Of a DNA stretch of 64,000 nt, positions 34,463 through 46,339 are shown piece by piece (the first letter of the stretch is position 1; the number at the start of each line of letters is the position of its first letter). The notes under the pieces were generated by a model. That model was given only the letters and a program-made list of their open reading frames with translations. It did not search any database and was not told where the DNA came from. Made by a program: the position numbers and the translations under genes. Origin of the DNA: Pipra filicauda. Lineage: Eukaryota > Chordata > Aves > Passeriformes > Pipridae. The DNA lies in NCBI RefSeq assembly GCF_003945595.2, contig NW_024104107.1:1426001-1490000 (forward strand), written 5' to 3'.

Positions 34463-34942
34463 CCCTCCATGTCTGTGCTGGAGCAGGTCCAAAGAAGGGC
34501 AACGAGGCTGGGGAAGGGACTGGAGCACAAGTGCTGGGAGGAGAGGCTGAGGGAGCTGGGGGGGCTCAGCCTGGAGAGGAGGAGGCTCAGGGGAGACCTC
34601 CTCACTCTCTGCAACTCCCTGCCAGGAGGGGGGAGCTGGGGGGGGTCAGGCTCTGCTCCAGGGAACCAGCAGTAGGACAAGAGGGCACGGCCTCAAGCTG
34701 GGCCAGGGGAGGTCTAGGTTGGATATTAGGACGAAACTCTTTACAGAAAGAGTGCTCAGCCATTGGAATGGGCTGCCCAAGGAGGGGGTGGAGTCACTGT
34801 CCCTGGAGGTGTTTAAGGACAGACTGGATGTGGCATCAGTGCCATGGGCTGGGTGACAGGGTGGGGTTGGGTCACAGGTTGGACTTGAATCTCAGAGGTC
34901 TTTTCCAACCTGGTTGATTCTGTGACTCTGTGAAAACCTGCA
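34463..34942 (+). mobile_element. CR1 LINE, long 3' copy
   Basis: About 480 bp of well-preserved CR1. In order it has TGCTGGAGCAGGTCCAAAGA, GGGCAACGAGGCTGGGGAAG, GGAGAGGCTGAGGGAGCTGG, CTCAGCCTGGAGAGGAGGAG, GGCTCAGGGGAGACCTCCTC, GGGCACGGCCTCAAGCTGGG, TTGGATATTAGGACGAAACT and GGAATGGGCTGCCCAAGGAG. The 'tggcatcagtgccatggg' block and TTTTCCAACCTGGTTGATTC follow. It retains several CpGs and looks younger than most copies here. Frames within it are CR1-derived, not host genes. Confidence 0.96.
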
Positions 34943-35049
34943 CTAGGGACTGTCACACTGAGGGGCTTTAACGCCCCACCCTTCACTGGAGTCAAACTCC
35001 AGCTGGAAGGTGGGATTTTTGGATCTCACACCATAACCAGGTGGTTGGT

Positions 35050-35070
35050 TTTCACCTCACAGAGGTGAAA
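35050..35070. repeat. Perfect 9-bp hairpin (3-nt loop)
   Basis: Arms TTTCACCTC and GAGGTGAAA are exact reverse complements around ACA. No following T run or transcript signal is visible, so no function is assigned. Confidence 0.85.
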
Positions 35071-35394
35071 GCTCCTTGGAGGCCACATACTTCTGCATCA
35101 GCACCGAGAAGGGCCTGATCCTGCTCTCCTTTCTCCCGCACCAGGATGCTGTGGGATTTATCTCACCTTTTCCAAACCTTTCTGGGAGGCTGACAGGCAC
35201 CATCACCACTGCTGGAAATTATCTCCTGCAGTCTGCAGAAGATGCAGTCATTACCTCATGCCCCCTTGAGACCCTCTGTGCTGGGAGGAAATAGGAGGCC
35301 GGTGTGGCGTCTCCCTGGGCTGAAAAACAGGACTCTGCACCTCCAGGGGCAGCTGGCACATCCCTATTCCCGTCTGTTCTCTCCCACCCTGTCC

Positions 35395-35620
35395 TTGCCA
35401 AAGCCATGGGGCACTTGGAAGCCCTGCCCCTCTTCCCGAGGCAGCCGCTGCCGCACATCCCCCGGAGTTAACGCGTTCCACCGGCGCACAAACAAGCTCT
35501 CCCTGCTCTCCCGTTAGTGCCGTTTGAAAGCCGTGATTTGCCACCTCATCTTCCCGGCATCCCGCTGCTCCTCCCGGCAGATCCAGGGTAGATTCTGTCG
35601 CTTAAAACCGTGGGGAAACA
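35395..35620. promoter_or_regulatory. CpG-rich patch (possible small CpG island)
   Basis: I count about 16 CpGs in 225 bp, including AGCCGCTGCCGC, CCCCCGGAGTTAACGCGTT and CACCGGCGCAC, in a window otherwise poor in CpG. G+C is clearly above the flanks. This could be a promoter or hypomethylated enhancer, or the first exon of an unrecognised transcript. No TATA box or splice structure was convincing. Confidence 0.35.
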
Positions 35621-36054
35621 AGGGCTTAAAAAAAACCCCAACAAACTCCAACTCAGGCGCTTTGTGATGGACAGAAGGATTTATTCCTTCCCTGCCTCCC
35701 ACTAAAAAAAAACTTTCCCCAAATCCTACAGGATTTAAAACACATTGGGTATGTCGGTGGTGTTTTCTCTGTTCTGATAAATCTCAGTGAAAGAGGGTTT
35801 CATTTGCCTGGTTTTCACCATATTTTTAGTCATTATTGCAGTGTGATCATCAGCTGAGGGGATGTCTCTAAACGTCAGAGTATCTGAGTGTCTGTGTGGT
35901 GTTTAAGAGCCACACAACCCTACAAAGCAGGAGGCTGCTGGTTTTTCTAACTATGAGGTTGTAAAAGTCCCCTAAATCGTCAAGTCCATTAACCATTAAC
36001 CCAGCACTACCAAGGACACCACTAAACCATGTCTCCAACACCACATCTATAATC

Positions 36055-36132
36055 TTTCAGAGACATAATTCAGTGACAGAGCCAGGAATTCAAACCAAGT
36101 GCCAAGTTAGTCCCTCACACTCTATCCTAATA
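36055..36132 (-). mobile_element. Ancient MIR-like SINE fragment
   Basis: AGTGACAGAGCCAGGAATTC, AAACCAAGTGCC and CCCTCACACTCTATCC match the reverse complement of the tRNA-derived MIR head ('…gtggcagagccgggattcgaacccaggtc…tgctctatcc'). AATTCAAACC is a recognisable, decayed B box. Confidence 0.55.
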
Positions 36133-37741
36133 ATTCAAGATGCTTCAGTTCTCTTCTGTAGCCAAAGATAAAAGGGTTTGGAAACATGGAAACCAATGGT
36201 TGTGTTCCTTTAAAAGGACCAATGTTTCTCTTGCTGCATCCTATGGCAGTCTCACAGCAGTGAGAGCAAAGGCCCTGAGACAGGATCCAGAGTGGGGTGA
36301 AAAGGAGTGTTTAGCTACAAGAATAAGGGGACTGAAATGGAGGGAGCAAAACTGAATTCATTAGCTGGCAGTGAGCTCCGAGTTAACACACAATCATAAG
36401 GAACAACTGAGCTTGGAAGGGAGAAGTGGTTCTGCCAGCTGGAATCAACAAGACCTTTGGAGGTTGATCCCTGCTCCCTGGGGCAGCAAATATGGGCAGG
36501 TCAGTCCAGCCTGTGTGTTTCCTGGACATCTGAGGAAAATTTTAACTCCAGTACTGTCGAGTGAGGGCTTTGGGTAGGAAGAGTGGGACAGTGGGCTCTT
36601 CCTTTCTTGAGAACATATAATAGAAAGCTGGGGCCAAGTTGGACAATCCAGCTGCAATCCCAGCATTTTAATAGCTCAGGTCACTTAATAATCCTGGTGA
36701 TTTCCTGATCCCCATTCCCTCAGAGGACGTCCCAGCCAATCTGTCATTGCTCTCAAAATCCAGGTGCCTCCCAGCTCTCCCACTTGTGGTTCCTGATGCA
36801 GCCTGGCCATCAGGAGAACTTTCCTTCCCTACCACATCTTTCTCTCTCCACCATCCACCGTCCTGACTTTCCCTGACCCCCTCATCCCAGAACAGGTCCA
36901 AGTGTTTGGCTGAGCCTGGCATGGAACATCCTGAGTGCAGCTTTGTGCAGAGGGACAGGAGGGGCAGCATCCTGTTGCCAGGTGCTGCATCTCCAACCTG
37001 CCTCTTCCCCTCATCTTTAAAGGACCAGAGAGGGGCTTTTTTTCTGAGCCAGTGCACATTCTGAGCAAGGCAATCTGATGCTTAAGCCCCCTTTCCCAGC
37101 CTTCCAGGGAAAGAATCTCTTCCTCCCTCCTGTCAAACCTTCCCCTCTCAAATCCCCTCCTCTTCTCCCACAGCTGAGGACAAGCACCCAAAACTCTCCT
37201 GCTATGCACCAAAGTCTTGAGCTCCCTCCCACCCAAAGCATCTGTTGCTCCAGAGCCCAGGTCCTACTTCTTCTCATGCTGGGCACAAACATGCCTTGGT
37301 GCCAGCTGGTAACAGATCTCTGGCTAGCCAGGACATCCCTGGTGGCTGCCACAAGCCACCAGTCCAAGTGGTTTGGCAGAATTTCATGGAGTTGAAGAAT
37401 TCCTTCCACCCCGCAGCCCTGCTCAAAGAGGGTCTTCCCCTGGAGGATGGCAAAGCAAGGCTGGAGAGAGGGGTCATGGTCCCTCAACAGAGGCTGTTCC
37501 CATCTCCCCACCACCCTGAGGAGCTGAAGGAGGAGAGAGAGTGGTGACATGTGGGGCTGGTGTGAGCAGAGAGTGTGTAAAAGGAAGGGAACACATTTCT
37601 TCCCACTTCTACTGTGGGGAGAGGAAGGGGAGAAGTTAAGCATGAATGTTTTCTTTTCAGGTCACTGCTATTGTTGGCACAGACTCACCTGGGCTGGAAA
37701 CCTGTTAAGCACAAGCATGAGGAGACCATGTGCTCCTCTGC

Positions 37742-38242
37742 CCTGATGAGATCCCACCTGAGATGCTCTGGGGTCCCCAGCACAGGAGGGATATGGATCT
37801 GCTGGAGTGAGTCCAGAGGAGGTCACCAAGATGATCAGAGGGACGGAGCAGCTCTGCTGTGAGGAAGGCTGGGAGAATTGGGATTGTTCAGCCTGGAAAA
37901 GAGAAGCTTTGAGGTGACCTAACTGTATCCTTCCAGTACCTGAAGAGAGCCCACAAGAAAGATGGAGACAGTTTACAAGAGCATGGAGTGACAGGACAAG
38001 GGGGAATGGCTTCTCACTGAAAGAGAGTAGGTTTAGGTTGGATATTAGGAAAAAATTGTTTACTGTGAGGGTGGTGAGGGCCTGGAACAGATTAACTAGA
38101 GAGGTTGTGGATGCCCCATCTCTGGAAGTGTTTAAAGCCAGGTTGGATAGAGCTCTGAGAAACTTGGTCTGGTGAAAAATGTCAGGGGGTTGGAAGCAGA
38201 TGATCTTTAAGGTCCCTTCCAACCCAGACCACTCTACGATGG
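37742..38242 (+). mobile_element. CR1 LINE, long 3' copy
   Basis: About 500 bp: GAGATCCCACCTGAGATGCT, GGGGTCCCCAGCACAGGAGG, AGTGAGTCCAGAGGAGGTCA, GGGATTGTTCAGCCTGGAAA, AGAGAAGCTTTGAGGTGACC, TATCCTTCCAGTACCTGAAG, GACAGGACAAGGGGGAATGG and TTGGATATTAGGAAAAAATT. The terminus follows (GATGATCTTTAAGGTCCCTT, CCACTCTACGATGG). Part of the 'gtgtccctgccc' block is deleted (GAAAAATGTCAGGGGGTTGG). The 203-codon minus-strand frame here is antisense CR1. Confidence 0.95.
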
Positions 38243-41200
38243 TTTGTAAACACCTACATGCCTGTGGTAACACTGGCACTTCCCAGCCTGGAGGGCAAAG
38301 CTCTACTTGGCTCCCAGTGGTCCTTGGAGACCCCCAGTCTCACTGAGGAAAACTGGGCCACCAATTAGGCCACCACTGCCAGGGAACTGTGAGAGCCCCT
38401 TGGAAATCCCATCCCTAAATGTCAGTCCTGCAAGCCGTGCTCGCTGCCTCCTGCACACGGCTGAGATGGATGCTCCTGGTGGTCCATTCATCCCAACGTG
38501 TCTTCCCCTTTGTTCCCATCCCTCCAGGCCCCTGGTGACAGACTCTTGCCATTAGATATGATGGAAAGGGCTGTTGCCTCTACACTCAAGGCACTGTGGA
38601 GGCTCTGGGAGCAATGAAAGCCGTGAAATAAATCCCCCCAAGAGCAAGTGGCTGTGATGGATTAGGAGGTGTTACATGCACAGAGCTGGGCAGGGCACTG
38701 CCAGCCTTTTCCCCCAGCAAACCCACCAAGACATCAGACACCAGGGCCTTGCAGTGCCTGTAATTCTCCTTTCATATTTTGCCAGGAGTGCTTTCAGAGT
38801 CACTTTGTTGATTGAGTTTGTCAGCCACCATTCTGGAGATGGCAAAGCTGCTTTCGCTGCCTTTATTGTGGCGCTCACACGAGGCAATTCCAAGGCATCT
38901 GTATTCATTCCAGGCAGCATTAGGTAGCTGATGATTCAGCCAGCTGCCAGCAGATAGCTGCTCTCTCCTTGAGATGACTGAGTAACACAGGAACAACCCA
39001 GGGATTTTGCTCCCCTTTGCTGTGCCTCTGGGGTTATTTATTTGTTTCGGGTGGATCCCATTTATCACACGAGTGCAGGAGCCAAGTTTTGAGCGTGGTG
39101 TCCCCTTGGGCATGGAGAGCAGGACAAGTCTGCTTCTCATTTCCTGTGGACAGCTTTGTCTTACCAGTTTAGGATGAAACCTCGCTGGAGCCAGAGAGTA
39201 GGACTGGGGGATTGGGAGTTGTGTGTTGGGAGAGCAAAATAGGGGTTTATGGCTGTGGATACGAAGAAGGGAAGAGGCTGAAAAAATCAGGTGGAAGGGA
39301 GATAGAGGGAGCTCTGTTCTTCTACAGCGGGCTCGTGTGGTAGATGCTGGGGGTCCCTGGGTGCATCCCTGCTGGTATAAAATCTTCTGGAGACAGGCAG
39401 AGGTGAACTGTGGCAACCTCAGGGGTGAAAAGTGGGGACTGTGTTTGCTGCTCTTGCATCTGCTTGGAGATCAGTGGGTCCCCAAACCCCCGAGCCTGCA
39501 GGAGCCCGGAACAGAGCTCCCAGGGTTGGATGCATTTCTGCTAAATCTTCCTGCCCACAAGTTGAGTTTCTTTCCTGAGCTGTTGGCCTCGCCCCCATCT
39601 CCACACTGTGGAAGGAGATAGGGAAATTTCAGCCCTCCTGAGAGAGGTGTCTGAGATAAGTGGACTTGAATCACCCTAAAGCAGCTCTGATTTCTCTCTG
39701 CTGATTACAGAGGGAATTTGATGACAGCCTTAGACCAGACATGAACTGCAAAGCAGCCATGGCTGCAGTCACAGCTCCTCTGCCTCCACTCTGGGCACTC
39801 AGGGTTTTTCCTGCCTTTTCTCTGGGAGCCAGGAACCAATTTCTGAAAGTCTGTTTGCACTCCCCCAGTGACTCTCTGCACAAGAAAAGCCTGCTCTGAA
39901 CACAGGACAATTTTCCACTGGAGAATACTCAGATTTTCCATATTCCCCTCTCTCCCTGAGTAGGAGACTGGTGACTTTCCAACAATCTCCGTGAGTGTGC
40001 AGGAAGGAAAGACAACTTTCTCTCGGAGCCTCAGCAAGGCCAAGCTTGCACTGAAAATTTCCAGGAGTTATTTTAACCTGCCAAGACTTGGACAGGGGCA
40101 CAGAGAGCCAGGGAAAGGAGCATCCTGTTGTCATGGCCAGGACATGTTGCCAGAGAAGGTGCAGATACCACATCCCAGGGGCTGTTGAGTGTTGTTCCTC
40201 CCACGACTCTCCCAGGGGGTGAAGTCCATTTCTCCTTCTCCTCCTCCTCTCCAAGACAGAAAGGAGTGCTCATCCAAAAGTAGTTGTTATCTTGTGGAAT
40301 GGACTGTTCTCACCTTCTTAAATCATGTGTTCTACCTCAGAGGACTCTGCCTGTTGCCTCATTGCACCACAAAACACAAACCACCACAGCAATTTTCACT
40401 TTTTGGAGCTTTGGGAGAGCTGTTCCTTGTCTCCATCACCACTTCAAGACAGAAAAACATGGTCTTATGCCCTAAACCTCCTTTCCCCCAGAGATACTCC
40501 TACATGGAGGCCTGGGGGTGTTGTTACAGGTCTCAGGGGCAGAGCAACTTCCTCCCGAGACAACCTGCAGGTGAGCAGAGAAGGATCTCCTTCCACATCC
40601 ATGTCCTTGTTCAGACTCTTCTCCTGACCTTTCCCCATCAACACATGTTTAATTCCAGCTGCAGTTCAGAGGGGGGAAGTGACACTGCCCTTCAGTGCCA
40701 GGCAGTGATGCTGAGCTATCCTTGGAGATGGGTCATAGCCCAGGTCTTCTGTCCATCCCTGGCTGCACTGGAAGGAAATCTCCTTCCCTCTGTAAGGCAG
40801 GAACAGAAGGGATGAGATGAAAGGGGGAGAGAGAGGGAGCATTTCAGGCTTGTAATTCAGTTAGAGCACAGCAAATCAATTTGCTGCAGCTCAGAGGCCT
40901 GTTTGTTTTTGCAGGAACAGAGGAATGAGTCCAACATCAGTGGTGTGACGCTGCCTGATCCCAAAGGCACCCCGGGGCTGGGAGGGGAGGATGCCACACC
41001 AGCATCTTCCCGGGTGCTGCCTCAAATCCAGTCTGTTGCATCCTGCACACAGGTGAGGTTGGATTCAGGAGGGGTCAGCACAACCTGCCACATTGGGAAA
41101 AAAGTCTGATTTTGTCCAAGTTTTGTCTGACTGAAGGGGTAGGAACAGCCTCTTGGAGATCCAGCCTTGAACTTGGGCACCTGAAACAGCCTTTTGGATG

Positions 41201-43100
41201 GCCTGGAAGAGGGAGAAGCTAATTGGGATTGCTGGTGGCTGAGTTGAAGGGATGTGGCACCCTGGGCTGATGACTGTTTGCTGCAGGCACCTGAGAAAAA
41301 CAAGTGAATCCAGGCTCGGGCTTTATCCAGGAGTGTTCAGCTAGAGTAGGGAGAGAGAAAAATGGAGGGGAAATTTAGGGCAGAGGGTGGGTTGTGCTCT
41401 CCAACAGTCCTTGTCCTTCCAAGGGGTAGGTGGGCACCCACCAGCTCTCTTGAGCGTGACCAGACCTGGCCACCAACCTCCACCAGAAACAAATGCCATG
41501 GTCAGGACTGAGGATCTCAAATTCCCATCCAGTTCATGAACTCTCACATTCTGTCCAAAACATTCCCAGGGAATCTCCATCTGCAACTGGTGAGAAAACA
41601 ACCATCAACCCGTGTGGGCTGTGCTGCTGGGCCAGCCCTGTGCTGTGCCCACTGCTCTTGGTGAGTGACCTCAGGAGTGATAAATCCCAAAAAAAGGATG
41701 GACAAGGAGCAAAATAACACCAGAGTTGAGGCACTGAGGGCTAAAAGGTGCCAGGAGGGTGGACCTGGATGAATAACCCTGGGTGAAAACCAGCCTCTTT
41801 CCTAGCCCTTCTTTAAGGCAGACAGGACCATCTGAGTGTCCTGATGGTCTTCATGAGGGCATCACCTGGCTGGTGGCCCTATGGGGTCACACAGAGGACA
41901 GGGAGAGGATGTGCTGGGAGCTCCAGAGCTCCCAAACTGCTCAGGACTGCAGAGCTCTGCAGGGACAGGGGTAAGAGGGCATGTCCTCCTGATAGGAGCT
42001 TGAACATGCCCGAGGCCTGGAGCTGTCTGATGTTACTGGTCCATGAAGAATGAGCACAGAGAGGATTAAGGCAAAACACTGCAAAAATGTGGGTGCTGCA
42101 GATGGAGATCCATCAGCAAGGCAAAGTTTCCCCTCTCTAAGTGTGGGAAGGAGGGAGAAGACCCTCAGGAGCTTGGCCCAGAATCCCACTGTGCTGCTTG
42201 CACCACAAAATCTTCATGTTGAACACGCTTTTGGAAACAAAATAGTTTTAATGCCAGAAAAGTGCTAAAAGAGGAAGCAGAAATGAGCTTCCTTCGGCCA
42301 AGCACCTTTTATTTTGTATTTTGTAGCCTTTGTTGTTCAAATATTGCAGTTAAGAATAGAAACTCTTGCTTTGCAGGTGCAGGTTGTTGACCATCCTGCT
42401 GTTCCCAGTTTAATCTTGACTTGTGTTTAACATAACCCTGAGGGCACCGGAGCAACTCAGTAACACAGAGTGTTCAAGATGGAAAAATGCAAAGAGAACC
42501 ACTGGAGCTCTTAGAAACCAAGGATACAAGAGAGTGAGCTGTTTGCTGCCCATCAGATTCAGTGTGTAGCCTGAAATCACTGAATCCCAGGGAAAAAAAA
42601 ATTCAAGTTGTCTCCTGAAATGCATTACACAAACACTCTCTGATCCAGGGGCCATGGATATGGAGCCACCTGCATCTCCTGGGTTGTCCCTTTTTGTCCC
42701 AGAGGGCAGATCCTCTGGGACTTTTGTTGGAGGCTGTGGGTAAAAGGGCACTTTGGGAAGCTGAAGGTGAAAAGCAAAGCTCCACCAGCCTCTTTCAGAG
42801 GTGTCTCTTCCCTCTAAGTGCACCTGGTGGCCTTTGACGAGGTGACAGTGAGAAGCTTCTTGGACCTTTTCATAGTGACTTGGTGCTGCTTGGCCAAACT
42901 CTGTCCTGTGCCTCAGAAAAAGGACGTGGGGCTGGAGAAACACCCAGTGAAGGAGGGAAAGGTGCTGCTCACATCAGCCTCTTGGGAAGCATCTGACACG
43001 CTCGTGCTGGATGTCACCTGGGACACGTCCTCAGACTCCCTGAGCCAGAGCTCACGGCTGAGGAAAGGACTTTGGCTGCCTGGTTTCTGCTGCTGGTGGC
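38243..43100. other. Unique sequence, no gene recognised
   Basis: Nearly 5 kb without a recognisable repeat. 38672-38927 is open on both strands at once (82 and 83 codons), with AATTC/ATTCATTCC-rich text that could be conserved non-coding DNA. Longer frames (39223-39621 plus; 38772-39416 minus, 214 codons; 40189-40815 plus, 208 codons) have no domain, and their products show no signal peptide or repeat. I could not support any as a gene. Confidence 0.5.
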
Positions 43101-43119
43101 TTTAGGGAAGGTCCCTGTC

Positions 43120-43605
43120 CCTCTCGAACCCGGCAGTGTCCCGCTGATGAGGCACAGGGTGACCCCTGCCCCACGTTACCCGAGGGGAGTGAGTGGCTAC
43201 AAAGCATTTAAGGGATCTGTGGAGCTGTTCCAGTTCAGGAAGAGGAACTCCTTCAATCTGGCATTGACAGCCTGGAGAGAAGAAGGAGGATCCACCCCTT
43301 TTCTCCTCTGTCCCGCAGGCAGGGAGCTGCTTGCAGCTGCAAATCCCCCAGTGCCCCCCATCCCCGCTGCTCCCCGTTCCCCGCAGGAGCGGGATTTGGG
43401 ATAACTGCGGTGGAGGGTTCCCTCTACTGGCCTGAAAACCCGCGGCTCCGATCCCAGGGAGGATTTCAGCGCAGGGAAACGTCTGTTCGAGAGACTGAAA
43501 GAGGGGGACTGGCTCCGGAGGGTCCCGGATCTCTCCCCCGTGTCAGCACCTCTGTGCAGCTCCCTATTCCCCACATCACGGAAGCCCCTGTTCCCTTTCC
43601 CACGG
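43120..43605. promoter_or_regulatory. CpG-rich patch
   Basis: The densest part, 43345-43545, has about 14 CpGs in 200 bp (for example AACCCGCGGCTCCGATCCC, TCCGGAGGGTCCCGGATCTC). A pyrimidine-rich acceptor-like string (CTCCTCTGTCCCGCAG) ends at 43319. It could be an orphan CpG island, an enhancer or a non-coding first exon. The frames across it (up to 151 codons) are not recognisable. Confidence 0.33.
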
Positions 43606-45029
43606 CTCTCCAGAGCTGCCCATTCCAAAAAAATCCCTGCCCGTTTCTCTCTGATTCAGCAATGCCACCCTCCTCCTCACACAGCACAACTCCTACCAGT
43701 AACAAACCACAACACCCTCTGTGTGGGGTCAAAATTCAGGTCTGGACATCCCTGGCAGCAGTTGGGGACCCTACAAGATGGCCAGGAGTGGCTGTCCAGG
43801 ACCTGGAGGAGGGACAGCTTCCTGCTGTCCTTCAGGCCACGACCCCTGGGGGGGGGGTGTTTTAGGCAAGCAAAAGATGATCTGACCTTTCTCCGTCTCC
43901 AGGAATCCCCGACAAAGGAAAGCAGGAGTGAATAAGAGATAAAAGTAGGTGTTTAACTCCACCGAAAGGCATTTGACCAGCCCAAGCAGAAGCACCGGGT
44001 CTTAGAGGTCAGAACATGGAAAATAGAGGGGAAACTCCACCCCTGGGATTGCTCCCCGCTGTCCCTGCTCCATCCTTCCTCCCCCACACGAGCACCTCTT
44101 CCTCTCCTTCCCTCTCCCAACCTCTGCCTCTATTATTATCAAAGTGGAATTTATGAAGAGCTCGAGGCATTGGCGATTTCCTGGATTTCAATATAACTTC
44201 TTGCAATCTTAAGTGAACAGCTTGGTTGCTTCTGCCTGTCAGAGAATTTAAATTGCAAATTGAATAGTGAAATGCAGCAGCCAAGGGTCTGTATCAGTGA
44301 CTTTGGAGAGCAGAGATATCGCTTAGCAACTGGAGGGAGAGAGGGATGGAGGCCACAGTAAACACTGCAGTGAAGTATCTGGATTTTGGGGCACCCCTTG
44401 CCCTTGCATGGCAGATCTGGAACTCTGGGAAAGGTGTGGAAACTGATGCTGGTGTTTTGCCTTTGATGGTGGCACCAGAGCAGGTCCTGTCACCTCCCAC
44501 CTGCCCGAAGTGCTGTATCACATCTCCTTCCTGACCCCAGCTGAGGACTGAGGACAAGGTGTTGCTTCCTTAGGTCACTTCCCAAGGGAAATCACCAGCT
44601 TTGCTTTTGCCAGATCTCACCTTGGCACTTGGGAATAAAGGCACTATCCCAACACGAGCTGGTGAAGTCCCCCGAGCCCTTTACATGGGGTGCCAGAAGA
44701 AAAAATCCATCACTGAGCTGTGGGATGTGATTTATCGAGGAAATCCTGAGGATCCTGGGTTTTCCCAGCCTGGATAAGCCTGGCAGCTCCAAGGGCTTCT
44801 GTTTTCTTTCTGACCAACATGTACAGCAAGTGACAAAAAAGGCAGAGTTGGGCTGTCCCTGGAGCTGCAGAGTGAAGTAGCAAGAGCTGGCAGCCACAGG
44901 TGGCCATGAGGGAAGTTCCAGCTGGAAATAAGGGCAAAATCTTCCCAATTTGGCCAAGCACCAGCACTGGGGCCCACACAGGTGATGCAAAGTCCACATG
45001 GGAAATCTTTGAAACTCATGGGAGCAAGG
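43606..45029. other. Unique sequence, no gene recognised
   Basis: No exon or repeat recognised, apart from a run of eight to nine G at about 43849-43857 and the candidate conserved block at 44120-44330. Confidence 0.5.
44120..44330. promoter_or_regulatory. Candidate conserved non-coding element
   Basis: Strings TATTATTATCAAAGTGG, GGCATTGGCGATTTCC, TTTAAATTGCAAATTGAAT and GATATCGCTTAGCAACTGG form a non-repetitive AT-rich block. It keeps CpGs inside AT-rich context, a pattern common in conserved elements. TATCAAAG resembles a TCF/SOX core. Inference only. Confidence 0.22.
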
Positions 45030-45128
45030 CCTCGACCTGCCTGGTCCAGCACTGAAAGTGGCCCTGCTTCCAGCTGGAGGTTGAACCAGACACCTCTAGA
45101 GGTCCCTTTCAACCTACAATTCCATCCA
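45030..45128 (+). mobile_element. CR1 LINE 3' tail fragment
   Basis: GACCTGCCTGGTCCAGCACT, CAGCTGGAGGTTGAACCAGA, CACCTCTAGAGGTCCCTTTC and AACCTACAATTCCAT fit a CR1 terminus of the 'gaactagatgacctctagaggtccctt' subtype. About 100 bp. Confidence 0.82.
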
Positions 45129-45908
45129 GTGTCTCCATTTTTAATTAAAGATGTTAAAAACTGACTTCCATACTGCCAGCAATTAGAACAGAGAAGAGTC
45201 CTGAGCCATCACTTAAGCCTCCCCCTGCTCCTGACAGGTTGAAGGACATCCAAAACTGTGCTGTCACCTGTTTGCTGGAGCTTTTCTTGCTCCACATCCC
45301 CCATGGACAGTCTATTCCAGCACTTCCTATTCGTGCTGTTAGAAAATGTTTTCCAGTGATAGTCTTGCCTAAATGAGCTTCAGTAAACTTTAAACCCACT
45401 GGCTTGAACTTATTGCTAAATAACACAAACCTTCAATACAAGCACAGTATAAAGGTACAGTAAACTCTAATAACCTGCAGCAGTGAGTCCACCAGTCTGA
45501 ATTAAAATTAGCAATAGCTCTTAATGGAGAATCAAACAGGCCAAGAGGGAAGCAATTCTCCTCATGTGTTCTTCCTGATTGCAGCCCCTGAAACCACCAC
45601 GGAAAAGTCACTACTCAGGTCCCTCTCATACCAGATATCTCCAATATTCAGGAACTCTGTGACTCAGTGAACCTTTGTGAACATGTACATCTTTCCTGGA
45701 GAGATGTCACATGCAACAGGTGAGGTTTTCCAGAGTTATTTTCCTGTATGACTTATTAAAGGAGAGAAATAGGCACCACCCAGGAGCTGTTCAGTTCAGC
45801 ATTTTAATGTATCTATTTCCAGGTGAGATGGATTGCTCCATAATAGAGGGCTTTTCCTCCATAAAAAGGGATGAAGAAGGAGGCACCTTCCTCCAAGACA
45901 CTGGAGGA
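45129..45908. other. Unique sequence, nothing recognised
   Basis: Unremarkable single-copy DNA between a CR1 tail and the first copy of a local duplication. Confidence 0.5.
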
Positions 45909-46339
45909 ATCAGACTGGGAATTCACTGGGAAATGCTGTGAGTCCTGGGACCAAGCCCTAACCGTGAGTTGTACTCCTAAGTCTGGAAAACTGGCTGGAT
46001 CTTCTCCAAGTCAAAGACAGGTCTCAAACACCTGAGGGAGGGAGGAAGGGAGGAGGGGCTCCAGCACACAAGAGGTGGTGATGGCACCTCCTCAGAGCCA
46101 GAATTGCTCTCTCAGGCTTGTAGCTCATTCCCCAGAGAGCCTGGAGTGACACCATTGCTTTTGGGACTGATGGCTGTTTCCCAAAAGCAGCTGCAACCTG
46201 AAAGAAAAAAAAACCCAAGAGTGAGGACAGGGACTGGGAAGAGTCTTTCATCTCTTCGTTCTCCACCTGTGAAAAGGGAACAGTGGGATTTACTTCCCAG
46301 AATTGTCTGATTCAAACTCTTTCTTTTGCTCCTGGTCAG
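45909..46339 (+). repeat. Direct duplication, copy 1
   Basis: The stretch beginning CAGACTGGGAATTCACTGGG and ending TTTTGCTCCTGGTCAG recurs in the same orientation at 48895-49307. Shared exact runs include GAGTCCTGGGACCAAGCCCT, GAAAACTGGCTGGATCTTCT, GGTGGTGATGGCACCTCCTC and GGGACTGATGGCTGTTTCCC. Identity is roughly 90% by eye outside small indels. This copy carries a longer A run (46202-46212) and an extra CAAAGACAGGT-like insertion. Flanks outside these limits are unrelated. It matches no repeat family I recognise. Confidence 0.93.

Larger units (their letters stand above)
34943..37741. other. Unique sequence, CpG patch, no gene recognised
   Basis: No exon recognised. The stretch holds a perfect hairpin at 35050, a CpG-rich patch at 35395-35620 and a MIR-like fragment at 36055, listed separately. 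Frames at 36.7-37.6 kb on both strands (up to 208 codons, 37017-37643 minus) overlap each other and show no domain. Confidence 0.5.

Noticed and set aside
37668..38279. 203-codon minus-strand frame
   Set aside because: It is antisense to the CR1 copy at 37742-38242.
38672..38927. Stretch open on both strands as an overlapping gene pair
   Set aside because: Only about 82 codons each, products unrecognised; chance is the simplest reading.
38772..39416. 214-codon minus-strand frame
   Set aside because: No recognisable domain, and part of it is open on the opposite strand as well, which fits composition more than coding.
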